Shown here: positions 7,663 through 16,053 of the stretch, piece after piece | Layout of the letters: each line of letters begins with the position of its first letter | How positions within the stretch are numbered: the first letter of the stretch is position 1 | Source: Solibacter sp039934035 | GTDB taxonomy: Bacteria; Acidobacteriota; Terriglobia; Bryobacterales; Bryobacteraceae | Assembly: GCA_039934035.1 (NCBI GenBank) | Contig: JBDTMZ010000038.1 | Location: 1-64,000 of the forward strand | Direction of reading: 5' to 3' | Length of the DNA stretch: 64,000 bases | Translations under genes and position numbers: made by a program | Notes under the pieces: model-generated | What the model saw: the letters and a program-made list of their open reading frames with translations, nothing else | What the model was told of the DNA's origin: nothing | Database searches by the model: none

Positions 7663-8604
7663 ATGAAGACGCTTTGCGCGAGTTTTATTGCAGCTTCCCT
7701 GGTCGCAGTTCCCTTGGTCTATGGCCAGAACGGCACTCTGGCCGGGCCGTCAATTGGCTTCGTTTTTGATTCTTCCGCGCATTCCCTGCGCCGCGTGCAG
7801 GGGTTGCCCGGCGCTGCCCTGGTCGGCGCGCCGCTCGAATTTGGCTTCGTTCTTTCCAGCGCCTTCGTGGCACCCGGGCTCGATTCAGCTTTCGTGCTCT
7901 CCGCCGAGGGCGTGCCGCATTTCTTCCAGATCGCAGACGGCGTCCCCGCCGAACGGACGCTGGAATTGGCTTCGTTCCAGCAGGTTGTGTATAGCCCCTC
8001 GGGCACGGCCGCGGCCCTGCTGTCCCCTGGCAAGTTCCAGGTCGTCAAGGGCTTACCGGATCACCCGGTAATCGCGGGCACGCTTTCGCCGCGCGCCAAT
8101 CCGGCCGGCCGGCGCAGTGCGCCGCCCTCAGTCGCAGTCAGCGATGACGGTGCCTACCTGCTGTACGGGAACGGCGGCGTACTCGAATTGCTCGGCCTGG
8201 CGGGTGATAGCCGCCTGCTCCTGGATGCGGCCCCGGGCGCCCTCGCTGCCTTCGCTCCCGGCAATCACGACGCGGCTGTCTTGCAGAATGATAAACTTAT
8301 TATTTTCAATAACATAGCTGGATCTTCGACGAGTCGCCGCATGGATCCGGTAGCCGCGCCGTCGGCCCTCGCCTTCTCCCCCGACTCCCGCAACCTATTC
8401 GTCGCCAGCGCCACCGGCCGCAACGTCACGATCGTTCGCCTCGACACCGGCGAACGCACGTCCCTCCCCTGCGATTGTGCGCCCTCTTCGCTGACCCGCA
8501 TGGGCAGCCTCTTCCGCCTGAACGAACTCGGCAAAGACCCACTCTGGCTGCTCGAGTCCGCCGGCGAAGTCCGAAGCCTCATTTTCGTTCCGAGTAGGCA
8601 GTAG
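7663..8604 (+). CDS. Secreted protein, beta-propeller-like, unknown function
   Basis: Protein of 313 aa with a signal peptide (MKTLCASFIAASLVAVPLVYG). The rest is made of short strand-rich repeats such as FSPDSRNLFVASATGRNVTIVRLDTGE, typical of WD40/YVTN-like propellers but too diverged for a confident family call. It starts three bases after the stop of the Ig-like gene, so the pair is probably one operon. No catalytic motif was recognised. Confidence 0.65.
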   Translation: MKTLCASFIAASLVAVPLVYGQNGTLAGPSIGFVFDSSAHSLRRVQGLPGAALVGAPLEFGFVLSSAFVAPGLDSAFVLSAEGVPHFFQIADGVPAERTLELASFQQVVYSPSGTAAALLSPGKFQVVKGLPDHPVIAGTLSPRANPAGRRSAPPSVAVSDDGAYLLYGNGGVLELLGLAGDSRLLLDAAPGALAAFAPGNHDAAVLQNDKLIIFNNIAGSSTSRRMDPVAAPSALAFSPDSRNLFVASATGRNVTIVRLDTGERTSLPCDCAPSSLTRMGSLFRLNELGKDPLWLLESAGEVRSLIFVPSRQ

Positions 8605-8985
8605 TCGTCAGTTTTCAGTCTTCAGTCTTCAGTTTTTGTCTTCGATGTTCGTGGCCGGCACCACCAACCAGCCACCGCAGTCCGGCAAGCTGAATCGCAA
8701 TCCGGCAACTGAATCGCTGATTGGCGCGTTCCTTGTGGATCAGCCATTCGTGCCTGCCGCTGCCTTCAGGCGCCGCGCAGACCTCCCTATGCTTCCGTGA
8801 ATCACGAATCAGGCGATGCTGTCCGGTGACTGCGGGAACCACCCTGTAGCCCGCACTCCCTGCAGAGGTCACCAGTTATTCCATCCCGTGGCCCTATAGC
8901 CCGCACGACGCTTCTAAAGGTCACCAGTTATTCAATCCGGCGACGCCGGAGGCGAGGCTGAAAGCTGAGAGCTGAAAGCTGAAAG
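8605..8985. repeat. Gene-free 380 bp with tandem repeats, a dispersed module and heptamers
   Basis: Three structures are seen. First, a heptamer array on the minus strand (8609-8632, CTGAAGA/CTGAAAA units). Second, a ~42-bp direct repeat with 50-bp period (8841-8882 and 8891-8933), each ending in GGTCACCAGTTATTC. Third, a composite element at 8920-8987: a 34-bp module (GTCACCAGTTATTCAATCCG onwards) followed by heptamers CTGAAAG/CTGAGAG. The last matches 38540-38607 over 68 bp with about eight differences. No gene is seen. Confidence 0.8.
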
Positions 8986-9438
8986 CTACTTGGCGTCACA
9001 GCCGCAGGCGGGACAGCCGTTATCCAGGACGATCTTCCATTTGCCGTCCGCCTCGCGCCGCCAGACGGAATTGAACGTCCCGGTGCGCTTGCCCGAAGGA
9101 TCGCGGACCGGTCCGGAGGACATCGCCAGAGTGCCGGAATCCACCACTTCCACGAACTCCGGCGCCCATGAGAAAGGCGGGGCCTTGCCCTCGAAGAACG
9201 CCTTCCAACGCTCAACGACGGCCTGCGACCCGTGGGTGGCATGGCCGCCGGACATGAACACAGTGTCCTTGGCCAAAAAGCCGGCGAACGCGGCGACATC
9301 GCGGTCCGCCAGGGTCTTGGCGAAGGCGATTTCGGTTTGCCGCACCTGTTCCTTCAGTTCCGCATTGGTTGCGGTGGGAGCCTGCGCGCCGGCCCGCGCG
9401 GCCAGCGTCAGCAGTAAGGCACAAAGTGTCGGTCTCAT
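8986..9438 (-). CDS. Secreted NTF2-like (SnoaL/DUF4440-type) protein
   Basis: Protein of 150 aa with a signal peptide (MRPTLCALLLTLAARAGAQA) and a cone-shaped NTF2-like fold: a helix with ETEIAFAKTLADRDVAAFAGFLAKDTVFM, then strands ending FNSVWRREADGKWKIVLDNG. Family members include ketosteroid isomerase-like enzymes and ligand-binding proteins of unknown role. The C-terminus has CPACGC, possibly a disulfide or metal site. It is convergent with the secreted protein upstream. Confidence 0.75.
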   Translation of the reverse strand: MRPTLCALLLTLAARAGAQAPTATNAELKEQVRQTEIAFAKTLADRDVAAFAGFLAKDTVFMSGGHATHGSQAVVERWKAFFEGKAPPFSWAPEFVEVVDSGTLAMSSGPVRDPSGKRTGTFNSVWRREADGKWKIVLDNGCPACGCDAK

Positions 9439-9483
9439 GGACGAATTGTACCCCCGCCGACCTCCTGATACTCTGGCATTGCC

Positions 9484-10416
9484 ATGAACTCACCGCCGAA
9501 AATCGCCGTTGCCGGCAGTGCCAATATCGACCTGATCACCTACACCGACCAGATTCCGCGTCCGGGAGAGACCATCTTCGGACGCGCCTTCAGTCTCGGG
9601 TTCGGCGGTAAAGGCGCGAATCAGGCGATGGCCGCGCGCTTGTGCGGTGCCCAGGTGGCCATGGTCGCGCGCGTGGGCGACGACCTTTTCGGCCCCGCGA
9701 CGGTGCAGAATTTCGCCGCCCACGGTATCGATACCAGCTGCGTGCTGCCCACGCCCGGAGTCTCCAGCGGCGTAGCGCCGATCTTCGTGGAAAGCTCGGG
9801 GCAGAATCGAATCTGGGTGGTGAAAGGCGCCAACGACCAGCTTTCCCCCGCCGATATCGATTCCGCCGCAAGCGCGCTCGACGGCGCCGCCTTTCTCGTG
9901 ATGCAGTTGGAAGTGCCGCTGGAGACGGTGTATTACGCCCTGCGGTGGGCGCGTGCACGCGGCATCCGCACGATGCTCAATCCGGCGCCCGGGCAACCGC
10001 TCGACCTGGCGCAAGCCGCGCTGGCGGACTACCTGATTCCCGATGAGACAGAGGCGGAAGCCCTCACCGGGATCGCGGTGCGCAATCTGGAGGATGCCAA
10101 GGCAGCCACCCGCAAACTACTCGCGGCTGGCGTCCCGCGGGTGATCGTTACCCTGGGTTCCAACGGTTCGCTGTGCGCGGGACCGGAAGGCATCGCCCAC
10201 GTGCCGGCTTACGCCGTGCGGGCAGTGGACACGACCGGCGCGGGCGACGCGTTCATCGGCAGCCTGGCCTGCTTCCTGGGCGAGGGTTGTGCCGAGATGG
10301 AAGCGATCGCGCGGGCTAACCTCTACGCCGCGCTTTCCACGTTGTCGCCGGGCACGCAGAAATCGTTCGTCACACGCGAGCGATTCGAGGCGGAGTGGGC
10401 CGTTCGCCGGGAGTAA
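9484..10416 (+). CDS. rbsK: Ribokinase
   Basis: PfkB-family sugar kinase of 310 aa that phosphorylates D-ribose to ribose 5-phosphate. Motifs present: N-terminal GSANIDLI, the first PfkB signature GFGGKGANQAMAARLCGA, and the second signature with catalytic base DTTGAGDAF near residue 255. Cytosolic. No ribose transporter or regulator is nearby. A related nucleoside or sugar kinase specificity is possible, but GGKGANQA is characteristic of RbsK. Confidence 0.85.
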   Translation: MNSPPKIAVAGSANIDLITYTDQIPRPGETIFGRAFSLGFGGKGANQAMAARLCGAQVAMVARVGDDLFGPATVQNFAAHGIDTSCVLPTPGVSSGVAPIFVESSGQNRIWVVKGANDQLSPADIDSAASALDGAAFLVMQLEVPLETVYYALRWARARGIRTMLNPAPGQPLDLAQAALADYLIPDETEAEALTGIAVRNLEDAKAATRKLLAAGVPRVIVTLGSNGSLCAGPEGIAHVPAYAVRAVDTTGAGDAFIGSLACFLGEGCAEMEAIARANLYAALSTLSPGTQKSFVTRERFEAEWAVRRE

Positions 10417-10655
10417 GACTTATCGGGCAATGTATCTTTCGACCACTGCCCCTTAGAGGCAAAGCACCCAGGGCCTCCCTTGGTGTTTTGGGCCGTGGAG
10501 TCGCCTGCTACTCACACCGCGGAAGCCGCGCCGCTGCAGGAATAGTCACCACCCGCATAAGCGTTAGTACCCTCCAAATGCTATGGCCTGACTATTCGAA
10601 TGCGGGAGCGAGTTACCATAGCAGCAGTCTCAAGCCGCCATCATCCGCAGTCGCC

Positions 10656-11336
10656 ATGTCGCCAGCTTTAGAAACGAACCGCCGCGCCACGATCGCGTAC
10701 ATCGCACCGTTCCTGGTTTTTGTGGGAATCCTCGCGATGGAGAAGGTCATCCCGCTGCCGAACCAGTGGCTCTATCTGGTTCGATTTCTCGTGACCGCCG
10801 CGGTCATCGCCGCGGTTTCCCTGCCGTACCTCTCATTCCGCCCCAGCTTTCCAATGGCCAGCATCGGGATCGGCATCGCCGTTTTCGTGCTGTGGGTGGC
10901 GCCTGACGCTCTCTTCGGCTATCGCCACCACTGGCTCTTCGAAAACGCGATCACCGGGACGGCTTCCAGTTCGCTGGCGCCGCACCTCAAGATGAATATC
11001 GGCTTCATGCTTCTGCGCAGCGTTTCCTCGGCACTGTTGGTGCCCGTCCTGGAGGAGCTTTTCTGGCGGGGATGGCTGATGCGCTGGCTGATCGATACGG
11101 ATTTTCTGAAGGTGCCGCTGGGCAAATACGTGCCGTCGTCGTTTTGGATTGTGGCACTTTTGTTTGCCTCCGAACACGGTCCTTACTGGGAGGTGGGGCT
11201 GATGGCCGGGGTGGTTTACAACTGGTGGATTGTGCGCACGCGAAATCTGGCGGATTGCATGCTGGCTCATGGAATTACGAATGCGGCGCTGGCCGGCTAC
11301 GTGCTGGTCACCGGCCAGTGGCAATACTGGCTATAA
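10656..11336 (+). CDS. CPBP-family intramembrane metalloprotease (CAAX-protease-like)
   Basis: Membrane protein of 226 aa with about seven hydrophobic helices. The Abi/CPBP active-site motifs are present: LEELFWRGWLMRWL (EExxxR), FASEHGPYWEVG (FxxxH) and a C-terminal HGITNAALAGYV (HxxxN). The composition resembles the CAAX-protease-related proteins found with exosortase systems, but no exosortase is in the window. The start is ATG 10656. The 239 bp upstream carry no gene. Confidence 0.82.
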   Translation: MSPALETNRRATIAYIAPFLVFVGILAMEKVIPLPNQWLYLVRFLVTAAVIAAVSLPYLSFRPSFPMASIGIGIAVFVLWVAPDALFGYRHHWLFENAITGTASSSLAPHLKMNIGFMLLRSVSSALLVPVLEELFWRGWLMRWLIDTDFLKVPLGKYVPSSFWIVALLFASEHGPYWEVGLMAGVVYNWWIVRTRNLADCMLAHGITNAALAGYVLVTGQWQYWL

Positions 11337-11402
11337 CCGGATTTAGGCGGCGTACGTCCCACATTGTGGCAGGCAAAATTGAAGTTTCCTTCTCCCTGTC
11401 AC

Positions 11403-11446
11403 TGGCTCCGGGACGCGGAAGTTGTCGGGTCCGCGTCCGGGAGCCA
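11403..11446. terminator. Long intergenic hairpin, possible terminator
   Basis: TGGCTCCGGGACGCGGA (11403-11419) pairs with TCCGCGTCCGGGAGCCA (11430-11446), 16 of 17 positions, around a 10-base loop. A second, outer inverted repeat (CCACATTGTGGC near 11364 and GCTACAATGTGG near 11459) flanks it. There is no T-run, so intrinsic termination is doubtful; it could equally be a repeat element. Confidence 0.45.
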
Positions 11447-11521
11447 GCCCGCTACCCCGCTACAATGTGGATTGGCCTGACTGCCTGCGGTCCGGCTGCA
11501 ACGAAATCGGCTGCGTAAATC

Positions 11522-13471
11522 ATGATCCAACTCACCGGGGCGGGGAAACGATACGGCCCCAAAGTCCTTTTTGACAATACAGACTGGCTGGTGACGCCCA
11601 ACGAGCGCGCCGGCATCGTGGGCGCGAACGGCACCGGCAAGTCTTCGCTGCTCAAGGTGTTGGCCGGAATCGAGGGGCTCGATTCCGGCGTTATGACGCT
11701 GCAGAAGGGGGTCACGCTCGGCTACCTCCCTCAGGAGGGCCTCTCACTCTCCGGGCGAACCGTATTCGCCGAGTGCATGACGGTATTCGCCCATCTGCGC
11801 GAGTTGGAACACGAGCAGGAACGGCTGGCCCACCGCATGGCGGAACTGGATCCGGCGAGCATCGAGTACGCACAGGTGGCCGAGCGCTTCCACCAGGCGG
11901 AGAGCGAATTCCAGGCGCGCGAGGGCTACACGATCGAATCGCAGGCGGGGTCTGTGCTCAGCGGCCTCGGCTTCTCCCGGCGCGACTGGAAGCGGCGCAC
12001 GGAAGAGTTTTCCGGCGGCTGGCAGATGCGCATCGCGCTGGCCAAACTGCTGCTCGAGAAACCCAACCTGCTGCTGCTGGACGAGCCCACGAACCATCTC
12101 GACCTGGAGGCGCGCAATTGGCTGGAAGAATATCTCGGCAATTATCCGCACGCCTTTGTCCTGGTCTCGCACGACCGCTATTTTCTGGACGTGACGGTGC
12201 GCAAGATCGCCGAGCTTTGGAATAAGAACCTGCACTTCTATTCCGGCGGGTACTCGCGCTATGAGGTGCTGAAGGAAGAGCGCCGCAGCCAACTGATCGC
12301 CGCGCACACCAACCAGCAGGAGCGGGTTCAGCAACTGGAGAGTTTCATCAACCGGTTTCGCGCGCAGGCCACCAAAGCCAAGCAGGTGCAGAGCCGGATC
12401 AAGGAATTGGAGAAGATCGAGCGGATCGAAATTCCGGCCGATGAGAAGAGTATCCACTTCAGCTTTCCGCAACCCAAGCCGAGCGGACGCATCGTGGCGG
12501 AGTTCCGCAAGGTGGCCAAGGCATACGGTGACCACGTGGTGTTTTCGAATGCCGACCTGATTATCGAGCGCGGCGACCGGGTGGCGCTGGTAGGCGTGAA
12601 CGGCGCGGGCAAATCCACCATGATCAAGATTCTGGCGGGTGCGGAGACTGTAACGTCGGGCGAGTATGTGCTCGGGCACAATGCGCAGCCCGATTATTTC
12701 GCGCAGGACCAGTACAAGGAACTGGATCAGGACGCTCGTATGATCGACGATCTGGGTATGGTGGCGCCGCGCGCCACGAATACGGAATTGCGCAGCATTC
12801 TGGGCTGCTTCCTGTTTTCCGAAGACGACGTGTTCAAGCCAATCGGGGTGCTGTCCGGAGGAGAAAGGAATCGTTACGCGCTGGCGCGTATGCTGATGAT
12901 TCCCTCTAACTTCATGCTGCTGGACGAACCTACCAACCATCTGGACATGCGCGCTAAGGACGTGCTGCTGACGTCGCTGCAAGGGTATAACGGCACGGTG
13001 GTGTTTGTGTCGCACGATCGCTACTTCCTCGATAAGCTGGCGACGCGCGTGGTGGAAGTGGAAGACGGACGGGTGAAGGTGTACCCCGGGAATTACGAAG
13101 ACTACCTGTGGCGGAAATCGGGAGGCGGGTCAGCGCCTGTGGCGACGGAGAGCGCCGCGGCGCCGGTGATACCGTCGCCCGTTGAGGCAGCGCCCTCCGA
13201 TCCACAACTGGCGGCAGAGCAGGCCAAAGGTGCGGCCACTCGCCTGAACCCGATCAAATTACGGCAGATGAAAGAGCGTAGCCGCGCGATTGAAGATGAG
13301 ATCACGCGCTTGGAAGTGGAAATTGCCGACCACGAACTTTCGCTCTCCAACTACGTGAACGCCGAGGAAACGAAACGAACACACGAGTTGCTGGAGGCCC
13401 GGCGCGCGGACCTGGAAGCACTCATGTGGGAATGGGAAGAAGTTGCCCAGCTGATCGAAGCGAATTCGTGA
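11522..13471 (+). CDS. ABC-F family ATPase (ribosome-associated or resistance type)
   Basis: Protein of 649 aa with two ABC ATPase domains and no membrane segment. Domain 1: Walker A GANGTGKSS, signature FSGGWQMR, Walker B LLLDEPTNHLDL. Domain 2: GVNGAGKST, LSGGERNR, LLDEPTNHLDM. A charged linker with coiled-coil propensity joins them (about 240-310), and the C-terminal extension (about 540-649) is Lys/Glu-rich coiled coil, as in Uup/YheS. ABC-F proteins act at the ribosomal E site, not in transport. The exact subfamily cannot be set from motifs alone. Confidence 0.9.
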   Translation: MIQLTGAGKRYGPKVLFDNTDWLVTPNERAGIVGANGTGKSSLLKVLAGIEGLDSGVMTLQKGVTLGYLPQEGLSLSGRTVFAECMTVFAHLRELEHEQERLAHRMAELDPASIEYAQVAERFHQAESEFQAREGYTIESQAGSVLSGLGFSRRDWKRRTEEFSGGWQMRIALAKLLLEKPNLLLLDEPTNHLDLEARNWLEEYLGNYPHAFVLVSHDRYFLDVTVRKIAELWNKNLHFYSGGYSRYEVLKEERRSQLIAAHTNQQERVQQLESFINRFRAQATKAKQVQSRIKELEKIERIEIPADEKSIHFSFPQPKPSGRIVAEFRKVAKAYGDHVVFSNADLIIERGDRVALVGVNGAGKSTMIKILAGAETVTSGEYVLGHNAQPDYFAQDQYKELDQDARMIDDLGMVAPRATNTELRSILGCFLFSEDDVFKPIGVLSGGERNRYALARMLMIPSNFMLLDEPTNHLDMRAKDVLLTSLQGYNGTVVFVSHDRYFLDKLATRVVEVEDGRVKVYPGNYEDYLWRKSGGGSAPVATESAAAPVIPSPVEAAPSDPQLAAEQAKGAATRLNPIKLRQMKERSRAIEDEITRLEVEIADHELSLSNYVNAEETKRTHELLEARRADLEALMWEWEEVAQLIEANS

Positions 13472-13474
13472 ACG

Positions 13475-13702
13475 CTATTCCTGCATAGGCATCTGCTGTT
13501 CGATCTCGCGCCAAGCGCTGATCTTCAGCCGGCGGCACACCCAGCACAGCGGTTCTCCCGCGGCCGGCAGCGTGGTTTCCGCGTTGCACACCGAGCACTT
13601 TTCCACCTTTTTGAGGCGGTCGGGCGAAATGGATTTCTTCGCCTGTTCCAACAGATCTGCCGGAACCACCTGCTCGATTTTCGGTTGCACCTTACGTTTC
13701 AT
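13475..13702 (-). CDS. Zinc-ribbon miniprotein, 75 aa
   Basis: A small basic protein with two CxxC knuckles, CSVC (about residue 38) and CWVC (about 57), separated by 15 residues, which suggests one zinc site. The ATG at 13702 has GGGGAT upstream; the TTG one codon earlier is less likely. It is convergent with the ABC-F gene, three bases from its stop codon. Function unknown; RNA or protein binding is typical of such folds. Confidence 0.6.
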   Translation of the reverse strand: MKRKVQPKIEQVVPADLLEQAKKSISPDRLKKVEKCSVCNAETTLPAAGEPLCWVCRRLKISAWREIEQQMPMQE

Positions 13703-13789
13703 CAATCCCCAATTCAGCTTTCACTATGACAGAAAGCACCGCGCTGGACAACCTAACCTTTGGATGCCGGGTACCAACCCATGAGGGAC

Positions 13790-13972
13790 TCAGGCGGCTT
13801 CCGGGACGTGGATCACGACCGCGACTTCCAGGGAAGAACCGCAGCGCGGGCACTTCTGGCCGGCTGCTACGCGGGCATATTTGCCCGTCAAATCGACTTG
13901 CGCGGGTACCGTGTGCGTGCACATCGGGCAGTGGGCTATTCCGTGTGTGCGGTTTTGCTGAAGAAGCTTCAT
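13790..13972 (-). CDS. Zinc-ribbon miniprotein, 60 aa
   Basis: A short protein with CPMC (about 18-21) and CPRC (about 43-46), a classical rubredoxin-like zinc ribbon. The ATG at 13972 lies seven bases from a very strong GAGGAGGAG, which fixes the start although the open frame runs to 14116. It lies upstream of and in the same direction as the other zinc-ribbon gene, 88 bp apart, so the two may be co-transcribed. Function unknown. Confidence 0.62.
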   Translation of the reverse strand: MKLLQQNRTHGIAHCPMCTHTVPAQVDLTGKYARVAAGQKCPRCGSSLEVAVVIHVPEAA

Positions 13973-14093
13973 CGTTTTCTCCTCCTCACCTCTTCGGACG
14001 CAAGCTGAGTGCCAAACGTTTTTGAAATCTGTGTAAAGATTTCTAAACCGTGACCAATCGTCCTTCCCCCGGACGAGTGATAGGCTGGTTCTT

Positions 14094-14387
14094 ATGACGC
14101 ACCCGCCCTCGACCAAAATTCAGTTGATCAACTCGCCGGAATACCGGGAGGACTACGCGAATTCCGTACAGATCCGCGTCAATCTGTGGGACTTCTTCCT
14201 GATGTTCGGGCGGGTCAACCAGACGGCTGCCGACAACGTGGCGATCCACAATTTTCAGGGCGTGTATCTGAGTCCGCAGCAGGCCAAAGCGCTGCTGAAT
14301 ATTTTGCAGCAGAATGTAAATCAGTACGAGACGGCGTTCGGCGAGATCAAACTGGAGCCGCACAGCGAAGCCGGCATCGTTCAGTAG
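14094..14387 (+). CDS. DUF3467-type small protein
   Basis: Protein of 97 aa. The sequence INSPEYREDYANSVQIRVNLWDFFLMFG and the later VYLSPQQAKALLNILQQNVNQYE match my recollection of the DUF3467 family, small beta-strand-rich proteins of unknown function widespread in bacteria. Soluble, with no signal peptide. It is divergent from the zinc-ribbon gene at 13972; a short hairpin at 14059-14075 (CGTCC/GGACG) lies in the 121-bp gap. Confidence 0.7.
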   Translation: MTHPPSTKIQLINSPEYREDYANSVQIRVNLWDFFLMFGRVNQTAADNVAIHNFQGVYLSPQQAKALLNILQQNVNQYETAFGEIKLEPHSEAGIVQ

Positions 14388-14403
14388 AGTCAGACAGTAG
14401 GGG

Positions 14404-14703
14404 TCAGAGCGCCAGGGCCGGCACGCCGAGCCGGCAAAGATATTCCCGCAACAGAATCATTTTGCAGTCCCGATCGCACGGGCATACGGTCTCCGCGCGC
14501 GCCTGCTGGAACTGCGCGACGCGTTCGGCGAGTTCGGCGCGATTGGGAGCGAAAGCGTGCTGCGATTCGAGAATGCAGGAGCCCAAGAATTCGGCGATGA
14601 ATTCCAGTTCATCGGAAGACAGGCCGGTGAGGAAGCGCCGGGCATCCAGTTTCAGCGGTTGCTCGACACACTCAAGCAGGGCGGCGACCAAGGGTTTTCG
14701 CAC
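14404..14703 (-). CDS. Hypothetical protein with C-terminal cysteine cluster
   Basis: Helical protein of 99 aa, not recognised. A cysteine group VCPCDRDCKM sits near residue 75, with isolated cysteines at about 12, 43 and 89. The start is a GTG eight bases after AGGAGAT, a convincing ribosome-binding site. It is convergent with the DUF3467-type gene, 16 bp apart. It may bind zinc or an iron-sulfur cluster; no function can be assigned. Confidence 0.55.
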   Translation of the reverse strand: MRKPLVAALLECVEQPLKLDARRFLTGLSSDELEFIAEFLGSCILESQHAFAPNRAELAERVAQFQQARAETVCPCDRDCKMILLREYLCRLGVPALAL

Positions 14704-14830
14704 GGGCAGATCTCCTGTCAGTGAAGAACATTACTAAAGATCTACTACCTAAGCCGTATTATGTCGGATCGAAAATCGGGGCGCAAGGGGAGGCGGGGGG
14801 CTAGCGGCATTCGCAATTCGCGAATCGCGA

Positions 14831-14980
14831 ATGCAGGAGGGGTGCCTCAAGGCCGATTTCGCCATGCTGATGGATACTCAGGAATTCCTCGATGCGCAGC
14901 CACGCTATATGCAGCCGGATGCGGCCGGCCAAGCGCGGCTTGGCCTGGTGCTGAGAAGGATCGAAGCGCTCTCCCTTTAG
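14831..14980 (+). CDS. Possible 49-aa protein or gene remnant
   Basis: A short frame with natural-looking, helical composition (MLMDTQEFLDAQPRYMQPDA, then RLGLVLRRIEALSL). The ATG lies in the right arm of a 28-bp near-perfect palindrome (14807-14834), and no ribosome-binding site is visible. It could be the 3' end of a decayed gene or a genuine small protein. Confidence 0.3.
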   Translation: MQEGCLKADFAMLMDTQEFLDAQPRYMQPDAAGQARLGLVLRRIEALSL

Positions 14981-15038
14981 TTAGCCAGCCCAGCGGCGGG
15001 CCGAAAAGCAGTTATCATAAGCCTACGGAAAATTGCTC

Positions 15039-15485
15039 ATGCCCGACGTCATTACGGAATACCAGAAATGGAAACTGCAGGGCGAAGACCTGCGCGTGCA
15101 AGCCAGACAAGCCATGGAGAACCGGTTTCGCGAGCTGTTGACGGAAGCCGCACAGATTGCGGAAGAATTCCGCACAGATTTTGGCGCAACCTTGAAGCCG
15201 CCTGCTTCGATCACCGCCTTCCGCTACAAGGCCACGGCCAAGCCTAAGGGGAAGAAACCGGCGGCGAAGTCCTCCGCCAAAGCGGCTCCGGCGAAAGCGG
15301 AAGCTGCTCCAACCGCGGCCGCGGCGCCTGCCGGTAAAGCGAATCCCAAAGTGGCCGGCCTACAGAAGAAGCTGGCCACTGCCAGGAAAAAGCTGGAAGA
15401 TGCCAAGGCCGGCGGCGCCACCACGCGTCCTTACGAAGACAAGGTGTACGAGTTGGAAGACGAACTGCGCCTGGCGATGGCGTAG
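15039..15485 (+). CDS. Lys/Ala-rich protein of unknown function
   Basis: Protein of 148 aa. An N-terminal helical part (about 1-60) is followed by a low-complexity Ala/Lys/Pro stretch (about 65-105) and a C-terminal coiled-coil-like helix (AGLQKKLATARKKLEDAKAG). The composition recalls histone H1-like or H-NS-like DNA-binding proteins, but no defined domain is recognised. The ATG at 15039 is chosen; a TTG two codons earlier is possible. Confidence 0.6.
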   Translation: MPDVITEYQKWKLQGEDLRVQARQAMENRFRELLTEAAQIAEEFRTDFGATLKPPASITAFRYKATAKPKGKKPAAKSSAKAAPAKAEAAPTAAAAPAGKANPKVAGLQKKLATARKKLEDAKAGGATTRPYEDKVYELEDELRLAMA

Positions 15486-15574
15486 GGGACATGCGCACAG
15501 GCCGGGAGGCCAGCCCTACGTAAGGAAGCTGTGCGAAGGCGGTGGAACAGGACATCGTTTTGTGTGGCCTGTTC

Positions 15575-15637
15575 TCGCTTCGAAGCGGGGAGGACGGACG
15601 GCGAAAGTCGATCGTCCGTCCCACCCGGAAATGGACA
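15575..15637 (+). repeat. Dispersed intergenic repeat (CTTCGAAGCGG family), copy 1
   Basis: CGCTTCGAAGCGGGGAGGAC and the bases after it, up to CCACCCGGAA at 15621-15630, correspond to a minus-strand copy at 33771-33822 and a plus-strand copy at 38411-38470. The core contains an internal inverted repeat, GGACGGACG versus CGTCCGTCC. It lies downstream of the Lys/Ala-rich gene and the hspR operon, which converge here. Confidence 0.6.
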
Positions 15638-15659
15638 GGCCTGTCGTACGCCGGGTTCG

Positions 15660-16052
15660 CTATTTGGCGCGACGGGCCGGTGGACGGGCGTTGATGACCG
15701 GAATCAGGGAATTGCGCTGATCGAGCGGTTGCGTCCGGCCGTTATGGGCGGCGAGTTCGCGATTCAGCGTAGCCACGAATTCCTGAATCTGCGACTGCAT
15801 GTCACTCATTTTCTCGCGCATATTCAGGATGATCTCGACCCCGGCCAGATTGACGCCGAGATCGCGCGTGAGGTGCAGGATGACTTCGAGCCGCTCAAGA
15901 TCCTCGGGCGTATAGAGGCGGGTATTGCCGTCGCTGCGCGAGGGCTTCAGCAGGCCTTCGCGCTCGTACAAACGCAGGGTCTGCGGATGAATTTCGTATT
16001 GCTCCGCGACCACAGAAATCATGTACGCCGCTTTGGATTTCGCCTTGGCCAT
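15660..16052 (-). CDS. hspR: MerR-family heat-shock repressor HspR
   Basis: Transcription factor of 130 aa with an N-terminal MerR winged helix (about 10-78; EQYEIHPQTLRLYEREGLLKP, then NTRLYTPEDLERLEVI) and a short coiled-coil dimerisation helix. HspR represses the dnaK operon by binding HAIR sites with DnaK as co-repressor. The ATG follows the dnaJ stop after one base, giving the classic dnaK-dnaJ-hspR order. The basic Arg/Pro tail is typical of the family. No effector cysteines are present, as expected for HspR. Confidence 0.88.
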   Translation of the reverse strand: MAKAKSKAAYMISVVAEQYEIHPQTLRLYEREGLLKPSRSDGNTRLYTPEDLERLEVILHLTRDLGVNLAGVEIILNMREKMSDMQSQIQEFVATLNRELAAHNGRTQPLDQRNSLIPVINARPPARRAK

Positions 16053-16053
16053 A

